A stretch of DNA of 64,000 bases from Bacteroidales bacterium (GTDB taxonomy: Bacteria > Bacteroidota > Bacteroidia > Bacteroidales > PXBB01). The stretch spans positions 1 through 64,000 of the forward strand of contig JAQVVM010000006.1 in assembly GCA_028698995.1 (NCBI GenBank), in the 5' to 3' direction. Position 1 is the stretch's first letter, and each line of letters starts with the position of its first letter. The translations under genes were made by a program, and so were the position numbers. The notes beneath the pieces are model-generated. The model did not search any database. It saw nothing but the letters and a program-made list of their open reading frames with translations, and was not told the DNA's origin. Positions 1 to 7,126 of the stretch are shown in pieces.

Positions 1-1720
1 ACCTGCATCAGGTATAACAGTTACATCCGGAGGACAAATGATGCTTGGGTTTTCATTGTCTTCTACAGTAACAGTTTGGTTGCAAGTGGCTGTATTTCCT
101 GCGCCATCAGTTACTGTCCATGTTACGATGGTAGTTCCGATGGGGAAAATTGAAGGTGCATTGTTTGTAATACTTACAATAGTGCAGTTGTCATCAACTG
201 ATGGTGTTCCCAAAGTTACATTGCTTGCTGAACAAACGTTGGCATCGGTTGATACGGTTATGTTTGCAGGGCAAATGATAGTTGGGTTTTCATTGTCTTC
301 TACGGTAACAGTTTGGTTGCAAGTGGCTGTATTACCTGCGCCATCAGTTACTGTCCATGTTACGATGGTAGTTCCGATGGGGAAAATTAAAGGTGCATTG
401 TTTGTAACACTTACAATAGTACAGTTGTCATAAACTGAAGGTGTTCCCAAAGTTACATTACTTGCTGAACAAATTCCTGCATCAGGTGTAACAGTTACAT
501 CCGGAGGACAAATGATGCTTGGGTTCTCATTGTCTTCTACGGTAACAGTTTGGTTGCAAGTGGCTGTATTTCCTGCGCCATCAGTTACTGTCCAGGTTAC
601 GATGGTAGTTCCGATGGGGAAAATTGAAGGTGCATTGTTGGTAATACTTACTATTGTGCAGTTGTCATCAACTGATGGTGTTCCCAAAATTACATTGCTT
701 GCTGAACAAATACCTGCATCAGGTATAACAGTTACATCCGGAGGACAAATGATGCTTGGGTTCTCATTGTCTTCTACGGTAACAGTTTGGTTGCAAGTGG
801 CTGTATTTCCTGCGCCATCAGTTACTGTCCATGTTACGATGGTAGTTCCGATGGGGAAAATTGAAGGTGCATTGTTGGTAATACTTACAATAGTACAGTT
901 GTCATTTACTGATGGGGTACCTAATGTAACATTTGTTGCACTGCATGATGCATTATCAGTATAAACAGTAACATTGGCAGGACAAATGATGCTTGGATTT
1001 ACATTATCAACAACAGTCACTATTTGAACACAACTGGCTGTATTGCCTGCTCCATCAGTAACTGTCCATTTAACAATGGTTGTTCCTATTGGGAAAATTG
1101 ACGGTGCATTATTAGAGATGTTCACAATAGAACAATTATCACTAACTGCAGGAGAACCTAGATTAACATTACTTGCTGAGCAAATATTTGCATCAGTTGA
1201 TATTGTTAAATTTGGAGGACAAATAATAGAAGGCAACTGATAATCTACAATTTTTACGGCTTGCTGACAGCTAGCAGTATTTCCTGCTCCATCTGTTACA
1301 ACCCAGGTTACAATAGTAACTCCTAGCGGAAAAACTGCAGGTGCGTTGTTAGTAACACTAATTATGGAGCAGTTATCATCAACTGAAGGTATCCCCAAAT
1401 TAACATTACTTGCTGAACACATATTTGGATCAGTATGAACAGTAACAATTGAAGGACAAGAAATTGTTGGATTCTCAATATCTACTACGGTGACTGTTTG
1501 ATTACAGCTGACAGAATGGCCAGAACCATCAGTAACAGTCCATGTAACAACAGTTGTTCCTATTGGGTATTGAGCAGGTGCATTATTAGAAATGCTTACG
1601 TTAATGCAGTTGTCGTTTACTATTGGCGTACCCAAAGCAACATTGCCTGCATAACAAACACCTGGATCTGTAGGGATTGTAATATTCGAAGGACAAATAA
1701 TTGTTGGATTTTCAATGTCA
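1..1720 (-). repeat. Tandem 237-bp HYR-domain repeats
   Basis: The same landmark (CAAATGAT or a close variant, encoding the IxCP motif on the minus strand) recurs at 35, 272, 509, 746, 983, 1220, 1457 and 1694. This is an exact 237-bp (79-codon) period over eight marks. Copies between 1 and about 960 are nearly identical; copies beyond 1000 are more diverged. The array continues past the left edge. Confidence 0.9.
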
Positions 1721-3783
1721 ATCACAGTTACTGTTACCACTGCATCATCGCAATTTGTAGGATTAAGGATCTCACAAATCTGGTATGTTAAGGTATAAAT
1801 ACCTGGTTGAGTACCAGCAGTAAGGCTTACAAAACCGTTTGGATTTAGCATCAGATTAGAGAAAGGATCAGGAACTGTTACAGAGATAATAACTTCTGAA
1901 AGGTTTGCTGTTTGACCATCAAAAATATCATTGTCAAGAACATTCAATATATTATATTGTCCTGAACAGCCATTTATATCTGCTAAGTTATCATCTTCTG
2001 CAATAATTTCAGTAAAAACATTTATAATAATTTCATTATCAGTATCACTAACGGGATTATCATTAGGATCGTTTCCCGTAGCCGTTACAATATTTGGAAT
2101 TTCTGACAGATACATATCAGAAGGTGTAATTGTATAAGTTTCAATAAATGTTTGTGATGCACCTGGTGCAAGGCTGGGAATTGTATTATTTAAGCCTGTC
2201 AGAGGATCAATCACCAAAACATCTGTAAGCGTAACGTTTCCTGTATTACTTACTACAATAGTATAAGTTATAACATTTCCAATTGCATTGTAAGTTGTTG
2301 GGTTTGCAATTTTAGAAACATTAATACCCGGCTGTTGGGTTCCTATAACAATTTCTGAATCATCATAGGAATATTCAATTCCATTAGCCCACCCATAAGT
2401 TGATGCTGTATTTAGGATTTGTCCTGCATCCATATCTGATTGGGTGATGGTATAATTATAAGTAAAAGTATGACTTTGGCCAGGGTTTAAACTTATTGGA
2501 CCAAATGTAACGCCAAGAAGTGTATCTACAACTACAACATTAGTTAAGGGATAATTTCCAGTATTTTCAACTAAAAAAGTGTATGTAATTTGGTTACCTA
2601 CTGCACTAAAAGAATTTGGAACAGCCGTTTTATTAAGGAATATTTCGGGTATATATGCATCAACAGCCATTGCAATGCAATAAATGATGTACGTATCCTG
2701 AGTTGTTCCATACCTAAATGTTGTTGATGTTTGGTAATTTGTAATGACTGAATTACTAGGATTATTAATATTAAACATGCTGATATCCAAACCAAAATTA
2801 TTAAGATAAGAAGGGTTTCTTGGATTCTGAACACCATTAGTATAGCTGTATATGGAGCTGTTAAAGAAATTTGTTGTTGCATTCTCTGGATGAGAAAGGG
2901 ACACCCAATTTGTGTTGGCATGGTTACGAATTTGAAAATAGTCACCCGAAATTGATCTATCTCCTTCTCCGGCTAACATGCCAAGTTTCATATTAACAGG
3001 GCCTGTCTGTGTAGTAATAAGACCATTTACAGGGATTGTAAAATCAGCAGTAATACCTCCAGCCACATATGCATGTCCATCAAAAATTACAATATCGCGA
3101 AAGTTCATCAAGTGATTTTCATAAACAACTATCAATGCCCAACCACCGTAATAACCAGTACCATCTGTGTTGACATCTTCATTCAGAGCAATATTTGCAA
3201 CACTATACTGACCGGTACCACCTGAATTACCCTTAACATAATTGGTAACGTCGGCAAAAGCAGAAAACATGTTTCCATCTTGATTATCAGGATAATAAAT
3301 ATCAAAAGAATCAGCAACAATGTTTGTATATGAAGTTGCTCCCGGGCCTTTTAAAAGTACTTTACTTTTATTCAAAGTAACACCTGAAACAGTAAATTCC
3401 ATGGGACTCATTGTTCTATGAGACCTACCTGTCCAATAAAGACCGGCAAACTTTATTTCAGTCTGTGCAGGATTTGCATTGTTTTCAGTCGAAAACACAA
3501 GGTTGGCAGAGGAAGAATTAATAATACCTGAACCTCCATCCACATTAACATAAACCATATTTACATATCCATTATTTGAATTATCTGAGTAAGGCAATAC
3601 TGTAAGATTTTTATTACCTATCAGTGTAAAATCTCCCCTTATTCGTTGAACGGGGTAACGGGAACTGAAACTTTTAAGTAGCTGAGCATTTGCACCTAAA
3701 CTACTTATCAGCAAAAAAGCCAGTATTAATACATAAACACTGACTGATTTAATACACAAAGTTCTATTTGTAAATTTGTTCAT
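1..3783 (-). CDS. Giant HYR-repeat surface protein, N-terminal part (gene runs off the left edge)
   Basis: The reading frame is open from an ATG at 3783 down to base 1 (1,261 codons, no stop), so the C-terminus lies outside the window. The start is followed by a signal peptide ending near ANAQ. Next comes a roughly 330-residue region with GLYWTGR and GGWALIVVYE motifs, resembling the exported DUF3344-like module. Two DUF11-like domains follow (ENTGNYPLTNVVVVD and SNTGNVTLTDVLVID), then one linker domain and a run of HYR domains of 79 residues each (DNENPxIxCPxx ... VTWTVTDGxGxxxxCxQTVTV). HYR and DUF11 domains are extracellular beta-sandwich spacers of adhesins, so a T9SS-exported surface adhesin is likely. 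The C-terminal sorting domain is not visible. The gene sits 53 bp downstream of a small exported protein gene and probably shares its promoter. The family call is strong; the binding target is unknown. Confidence 0.85.
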   Translation of the reverse strand, partial: MNKFTNRTLCIKSVSVYVLILAFLLISSLGANAQLLKSFSSRYPVQRIRGDFTLIGNKNLTVLPYSDNSNNGYVNMVYVNVDGGSGIINSSSANLVFSTENNANPAQTEIKFAGLYWTGRSHRTMSPMEFTVSGVTLNKSKVLLKGPGATSYTNIVADSFDIYYPDNQDGNMFSAFADVTNYVKGNSGGTGQYSVANIALNEDVNTDGTGYYGGWALIVVYENHLMNFRDIVIFDGHAYVAGGITADFTIPVNGLITTQTGPVNMKLGMLAGEGDRSISGDYFQIRNHANTNWVSLSHPENATTNFFNSSIYSYTNGVQNPRNPSYLNNFGLDISMFNINNPSNSVITNYQTSTTFRYGTTQDTYIIYCIAMAVDAYIPEIFLNKTAVPNSFSAVGNQITYTFLVENTGNYPLTNVVVVDTLLGVTFGPISLNPGQSHTFTYNYTITQSDMDAGQILNTASTYGWANGIEYSYDDSEIVIGTQQPGINVSKIANPTTYNAIGNVITYTIVVSNTGNVTLTDVLVIDPLTGLNNTIPSLAPGASQTFIETYTITPSDMYLSEIPNIVTATGNDPNDNPVSDTDNEIIINVFTEIIAEDDNLADINGCSGQYNILNVLDNDIFDGQTANLSEVIISVTVPDPFSNLMLNPNGFVSLTAGTQPGIYTLTYQICEILNPTNCDDAVVTVTVIDIENPTIICPSNITIPTDPGVCYAGNVALGTPIVNDNCINVSISNNAPAQYPIGTTVVTWTVTDGSGHSVSCNQTVTVVDIENPTISCPSIVTVHTDPNMCSASNVNLGIPSVDDNCSIISVTNNAPAVFPLGVTIVTWVVTDGAGNTASCQQAVKIVDYQLPSIICPPNLTISTDANICSASNVNLGSPAVSDNCSIVNISNNAPSIFPIGTTIVKWTVTDGAGNTASCVQIVTVVDNVNPSIICPANVTVYTDNASCSATNVTLGTPSVNDNCTIVSITNNAPSIFPIGTTIVTWTVTDGAGNTATCNQTVTVEDNENPSIICPPDVTVIPDAGICSASNVILGTPSVDDNCTIVSITNNAPSIFPIGTTIVTWTVTDGAGNTATCNQTVTVEDNENPSIICPPDVTVTPDAGICSASNVTLGTPSVYDNCTIVSVTNNAPLIFPIGTTIVTWTVTDGAGNTATCNQTVTVEDNENPTIICPANITVSTDANVCSASNVTLGTPSVDDNCTIVSITNNAPSIFPIGTTIVTWTVTDGAGNTATCNQTVTVEDNENPSIICPPDVTVIPDAG

Positions 3784-3788
3784 GTTAA

Positions 3789-3810
3789 TTTAATTAAAAA
3801 ATTAATTAAA
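3789..3810 (-). other. A+T-only inverted repeat just before the giant gene's start codon
   Basis: TTTAATTAA (3789-3797) and TTAATTAAA (3802-3810) form a perfect 9-bp inverted repeat with a 4-base loop. It ends 5 bases before the ATG at 3783 in the mRNA. It is made only of A and T, so the stem is weak. It could affect translation initiation or be chance in A+T-rich leader DNA. Confidence 0.3.
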
Positions 3811-3836
3811 GAAAATTCTTTGCATTTTCTAAAACA

Positions 3837-4349
3837 CTATTGTATGATTTCGAACCTGTAAATTACATTAATATTTTGAGGTTGTTCATTGTTTAAAAGT
3901 TGATTAACAATAGGGACTAAACAAGAGGAACTCATATCTTGGCAAACATCGTATTGAAAAAATATTAAAAGATAATCTAATGAGGAAAAACTTTGCATTA
4001 GAGTTGGACTAAATGTATTTGCGAGATCTGAATTATTCCTGATATCAATTCTTAAAAATTCGATTTCATTATATAAAGGGTTATTTTCATAAAGCCTGTT
4101 GACAGCATCAACTTCACAAACAGCAACTGTTGGATTATTACCACCCAAAAGTTGAATATTATTTTGTGTTACAAAAATTCTTGGGTGCAAATCTTCAACA
4201 AGACTCTGTAAATGTTCTGCTTCAGCCGAATCAAGAGAATTTAAAACTGAAGAATATTCCTGACTATAAGCAAATAATTCAATGTTAAATAGAACTACTA
4301 AAATGATTAAACGGTTTAATTTTCTAAGAAGTGTAGCGTTTTTATTCAT
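3837..4349 (-). CDS. Small exported protein of unknown function, first gene of the HYR adhesin operon
   Basis: This 170-residue protein has a clear signal peptide (hydrophobic LIILVVLFNIELFAYSQ, cleavage after AYSQ). I do not recognise a family. The mature part has alternating hydrophobic strands (EIEFLRIDIRN, LDYLLIFFQYDV) and three or four Cys. The stop is TAG. It lies 53 bp upstream of the giant HYR gene on the same strand, and a sigma-54-like promoter with two palindromes lies upstream. An analogous small exported protein (43539-43991) precedes the other giant HYR gene in the window. That position suggests a helper or partner for the large surface protein, which is inference. The start is chosen for the signal peptide. 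Confidence 0.75.
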   Translation of the reverse strand: MNKNATLLRKLNRLIILVVLFNIELFAYSQEYSSVLNSLDSAEAEHLQSLVEDLHPRIFVTQNNIQLLGGNNPTVAVCEVDAVNRLYENNPLYNEIEFLRIDIRNNSDLANTFSPTLMQSFSSLDYLLIFFQYDVCQDMSSSCLVPIVNQLLNNEQPQNINVIYRFEIIQ

Positions 4350-4448
4350 AGTATTTTTCTTGAAATTATTAAAAGGTCTGAAATTGATAGTTTATATAAA
4401 AATTATTAATATTAATAGATTTTATAAAAGAATAAAACCAAAAAAGCC

Positions 4449-4464
4449 AGCAAAAATCACACCA
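4449..4464 (-). promoter_or_regulatory. Candidate sigma-54 promoter for the HYR adhesin operon
   Basis: On the minus strand the sequence is TGGTGTGATTTTTGCT. The invariant GG and GC doublets are 10 bases apart, and the -12 half (TTTGCT) fits the sigma-54 consensus. The start point would be near 4438, leaving a leader of about 90 nt before the ATG at 4349. Two palindromes lie 75-95 bp upstream of the -12 element, as expected for binding sites of an NtrC-type activator, and such an activator is encoded at 5667-7013. Confidence 0.55.
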
Positions 4465-4517
4465 TGTATGTATTTAACTGACTTATTAGTATTTACAAAA
4501 AATTATAAGCAAGAATA

Positions 4518-4553
4518 TTCCAAATTATGGAAAATAAATTCCAAATTTCGGAA
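4518..4553 (-). promoter_or_regulatory. Pair of palindromic upstream activator sites, 21 bp apart
   Basis: TTCCAAATTATGGAA (4518-4532) and TTCCAAATTTCGGAA (4539-4553) share the pattern TTCC(A)-N5-(T)GGAA, and their starts are 21 bp apart, two helical turns. They are centred about 75 and 96 bp upstream of the -12 GC of the candidate sigma-54 promoter. A third copy lies at 5218-5232. I infer binding by the adjacent NtrC-family protein. Confidence 0.55.
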
Positions 4554-4700
4554 TCATTTGATTTAAAATTCTATTAAATTCTTAAATTAAGTTATGAAAA
4601 GAATTCAATAAATTTTTGTTTAATATTTGCTGACAAAACAGCATCTAATTCATTATCAATTTCTTAAATTAAAATTAGAAATATGGATTTATTTCTTAGA

Positions 4701-5105
4701 TCAGCAAGCTGTTGTGTAAGCAGTGAGTACTTTTCTAATTTTTTCTATATCTTTATTACCTTTCATGATATACTCAACAGCGCCACTTTTAATCGAATCG
4801 GCTGCTATATAAATATTATCATGACCTGATAAAATGGCAATTATGATATTTGGATACTTATCTTTTACAATTTTTATAAATTCAAGTCCATTCATTTCTT
4901 CCATTTCATAATCACAAAAGATAATATCCGGTTGTTCCTCTTCTATTGTATTGATGCATTCCTGACCATTTGAAAAGGTTTTCACATAACTGCATCCAAT
5001 CTTCTTTACATGATGTTTATAAAATGTCAGTGAAAAATAATCATCATCAACAAGGAATATTTTATAAGCTTTAGATTTATCGTAATTAAAAAGATTTTCA
5101 AACAT
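4701..5105 (-). CDS. Stand-alone response-regulator receiver protein
   Basis: This 134-residue protein is essentially one REC domain. The acidic triad VDDD is at residues 19-22, the phospho-acceptor Asp65 lies in CDYEMEEMNG, the conserved Ser is in LSGHD, and the Lys is in MKG. There is no output domain, as in CheY or Spo0F-type relay proteins. It lies downstream of the HPt and NtrC-type genes on the same strand, so a phosphorelay intermediate is likely. It has its own candidate sigma-54 promoter and a palindromic activator site, which suggests that the relay feeds back on this gene. The partner kinase is not in the window. Confidence 0.88.
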   Translation of the reverse strand: MFENLFNYDKSKAYKIFLVDDDYFSLTFYKHHVKKIGCSYVKTFSNGQECINTIEEEQPDIIFCDYEMEEMNGLEFIKIVKDKYPNIIIAILSGHDNIYIAADSIKSGAVEYIMKGNKDIEKIRKVLTAYTTAC

Positions 5106-5147
5106 ATTAATACTTTTAAAATTTAAAAATTAGTTTGAAAACACCAT

Positions 5148-5163
5148 ATCAAATAACGAACCA
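5148..5163 (-). promoter_or_regulatory. Candidate sigma-54 promoter for the receiver gene (degenerate -12)
   Basis: The minus-strand sequence TGGTTCGTTATTTGAT has GG, the inner C and G, and TTG in register, but the -12 doublet is GA instead of GC. The predicted start is near 5137, about 30 nt before the ATG at 5105. The palindrome at 5218-5232 is centred 75 bp upstream of the -12 element, within 1 bp of the spacing at the adhesin operon. Confidence 0.42.
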
Positions 5164-5217
5164 AAATTTATACTTTATTGAATTTCAGTTAATTAGGAAA
5201 TACTTTGGGGGGAATTA

Positions 5218-5232
5218 TTCCAAAATGTGGAA
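5218..5232 (-). promoter_or_regulatory. Palindromic upstream activator site (third copy)
   Basis: TTCCAAAATGTGGAA is a TTCCA-N5-TGGAA palindrome matching the pair at 4518-4553. It lies between the HPt stop and the receiver start, at the same distance from a sigma-54-like promoter as the proximal site of the pair. Confidence 0.5.
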
Positions 5233-5240
5233 AATGATTT

Positions 5241-5600
5241 TTAAGGATGAAGTTCTTTTAATTCCTGAATAACTTTTGAGATGGTTATATCAATTTTTGT
5301 GATAGCGCATTTAATATCATAATCAGTTAGTTTTTCTTTATCTAAAAGACTAAGAGCTTTAATTTCATTGGAGATTGTGTTGATTTTGAGGCTATAAATA
5401 CTTAGCTTAATGCGATGAGCCACTCTTCTTATCGTTTCATAATCTTTTTTAGCATAGGACAACTTTATTTCTTCTAATGCATCAGGAGTATGTTTAACAA
5501 AAATATCAATCAATGATATTAGAAATTCATTGTCGCCATTGGAAAGATGTTTAATATAAGTTAAATCACAAAGTTCCATTTTAGGATAATAAGAATACAC
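5241..5600 (-). CDS. Histidine phosphotransfer (HPt) domain protein
   Basis: This 119-residue, mostly helical protein has the HPt signature around His62 (VAHRIKLS, compare the usual AHxLKGxS). The first helix region contains FLISLIDIFVKHTPDAL, typical of HPt four-helix bundles. HPt proteins carry a phosphoryl group between receiver domains in multi-step phosphorelays. It is 66 bp downstream of the NtrC-family regulator and upstream of the stand-alone receiver on the same strand, so the three genes plausibly form one relay. No hybrid kinase is encoded nearby. The Gly normally after the Lys is Leu, a mild deviation. Confidence 0.8.
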   Translation of the reverse strand: MYSYYPKMELCDLTYIKHLSNGDNEFLISLIDIFVKHTPDALEEIKLSYAKKDYETIRRVAHRIKLSIYSLKINTISNEIKALSLLDKEKLTDYDIKCAITKIDITISKVIQELKELHP

Positions 5601-5666
5601 ATTTAAACTAAATTCAATTAGTTTGGTTTCAAAATTAATAAAAAAAAACTAATAATAATAAAAAAA

Positions 5667-7013
5667 TTATTTTTTTATTTCACCGTTTTTTAAAAGGTTG
5701 TAAATTGTTGATTTTCCAATGTCAAGTTTATTTGCAACAGAAATGACATCAAAATTATATCTGTTCAGAAATCTTCTGATAATTTCAGTGTTGTATTCTT
5801 TAATTGTTCTTTCATTTTCCCAAAAATCATCTGAATTACCCGTAGAGGAAAAGGTTATATCGGAGGCTGTTATTAAAAAATCTGTACACATTACACAAGC
5901 CAAATCTACAATGGCTTTTAGTTCACGTACATTACCCGGGTATGCATGTTGCATCAATTTGTCTTTTGCATCAGTCGAGAAGGTAAAGTTCTGCAGGCTA
6001 TTTTCTTTTGAGAAAACTTCTGTAAAATGTTTTGCAAGTACAAGTATATCATTGTCTCTATCCCTTAAAGGTGGCATAACAATAGGAAGACCAATGACTC
6101 TGTAATATAAATCTTCTCTGAATCTCTTTTCCTGAACTTCGTTCATTAAATTTTTATGTGTGGCAGTAATTAACCTAAAATTCAGTTTAATTGCTTTAGT
6201 ACCTCCTACCCTATAGATTTCTTTTTCTTGTAGCGCTCTTAGAATTTTACTTTGCAAATTCAAGTCCAATTCTGCAATTTCATCTAAAAAAAGGGTTCCA
6301 CAATGAGCTCTTTCGAATTTTCCAATATTGGTAGTAACTGCACCTGTAAAGGCACCCTTTTCATGGCCAAAAAGTTCACTTTCCATCAATTCGGATGGAA
6401 TAGCTGCCATATCAACAGCAACAAAAGGGCTGTTTTTTGATGAGCTGCTATAATGGATGGCTTTAGCAACCAGTTCTTTACCCGTTCCTGTTTCTCCAGT
6501 AATAGACACATTTATACTTGTTTTAATAGCCTTTTCAATCAGAGTAAAAGTTTTTCTAATGGCTGCACTTCGACCAATAATATTTTTCTCAAAGTCGTAT
6601 TTGATATTGATTTGTTCTTTAAGCTCTTCAATTTCCTTTATTAATTCTATTTTCTCTTGAATTTTAAGAATTGAATTCCATAACAATTCTTTGGTATTAT
6701 TTCCTTTTTCAATATAATCATCGGCTCCGGATTTTAACAATTCAACAGCTACTGCAATTTCCTCTTGACCACTGATAATAATAACATGAGTATATGGGTT
6801 TATATCTTTAATCTTCTTCATTAATACATCACCTCTCATGTCAGGCAAACCAAAATCAACAGACACAATATGAGGTTTCTTATACATGTTGTTTAAGCAA
6901 TCGCGTCCGTTCTTAAACAAACTAACATCAAACTCTTTATTGAGTGAAAGGTAATGTTTTAACAATTCTCCATAGAATGGATCATCCTCAACAATAAATG
7001 TTCTTAATCCCAT
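5667..7013 (-). CDS. NtrC-family sigma-54-dependent response regulator
   Basis: Domains in order over 448 residues: an N-terminal REC domain (EDD at 9-11, phospho-acceptor Asp53 in VDFGLPD, Lys in IEKG), a short linker helix, and an AAA+ sigma-54 interaction domain. The AAA+ domain has Walker A GETGTGKE, the sigma-54 contact loop GAFTGA, Walker [10 protein letters not shown] and the arginine-finger region [11 protein letters not shown] Fis-type helix-turn-helix closes the protein ([16 protein letters not shown]). The intact GAFTGA loop means it should activate RNA polymerase carrying sigma-54. It heads the minus-strand relay cluster and is divergent from the transporter gene at 7127. Likely targets are the sigma-54-like promoters at 4449 and 5148. 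Confidence 0.95.
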   Translation of the reverse strand: MGLRTFIVEDDPFYGELLKHYLSLNKEFDVSLFKNGRDCLNNMYKKPHIVSVDFGLPDMRGDVLMKKIKDINPYTHVIIISGQEEIAVAVELLKSGADDYIEKGNNTKELLWNSILKIQEKIELIKEIEELKEQINIKYDFEKNIIGRSAAIRKTFTLIEKAIKTSINVSITGETGTGKELVAKAIHYSSSSKNSPFVAVDMAAIPSELMESELFGHEKGAFTGAVTTNIGKFERAHCGTLFLDEIAELDLNLQSKILRALQEKEIYRVGGTKAIKLNFRLITATHKNLMNEVQEKRFREDLYYRVIGLPIVMPPLRDRDNDILVLAKHFTEVFSKENSLQNFTFSTDAKDKLMQHAYPGNVRELKAIVDLACVMCTDFLITASDITFSSTGNSDDFWENERTIKEYNTEIIRRFLNRYNFDVISVANKLDIGKSTIYNLLKNGEIKK

Positions 7014-7047
7014 ATAAATGATTTTAAAATGTAAAAATACTACAAAA

Positions 7048-7077
7048 ATTATAACAGAATAATATTAATTTTGTCAA
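7048..7077 (-). promoter_or_regulatory. Consensus -35/-10 promoter for the NtrC-family regulator gene
   Basis: On the minus strand TTGACA (7077-7072) is followed after 18 bp by TATAAT (7053-7048). Both hexamers match the classical sigma-70 consensus exactly. The leader to the ATG at 7013 is roughly 30 nt. Bacteroidota usually use a TAnnTTTG -7 box instead, and the overlapping TAATTTTTG is close to that too. Confidence 0.55.
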
Positions 7078-7079
7078 TA

Positions 7080-7094
7080 GGGACTACTTATGCA
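7080..7094 (+). promoter_or_regulatory. Possible sigma-54 promoter for the transporter-ATPase gene
   Basis: GGGACTACTTATGCA contains GG-N10-GC with TGCA at the -12 side and AC after the -24 GG. The predicted start is near 7105, about 22 nt before the ATG at 7127. No TTCCA-N5-TGGAA palindrome is present upstream, so the call is weaker than at 4449. Confidence 0.33.
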
Positions 7095-7126
7095 GAAATA
7101 GTAAAATTTAATATTACAATAAAAAG

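Noticed and set aside
38-1240. Plus-strand repetitive ORFs
   Set aside because: They are antisense shadows of the 237-bp HYR repeats; the minus strand is open across the whole region with proper HYR motifs.
4282-4566. 94-codon plus-strand ORF
   Set aside because: It overlaps the start of the small exported protein and the sigma-54-like promoter region, and has low-complexity basic composition.
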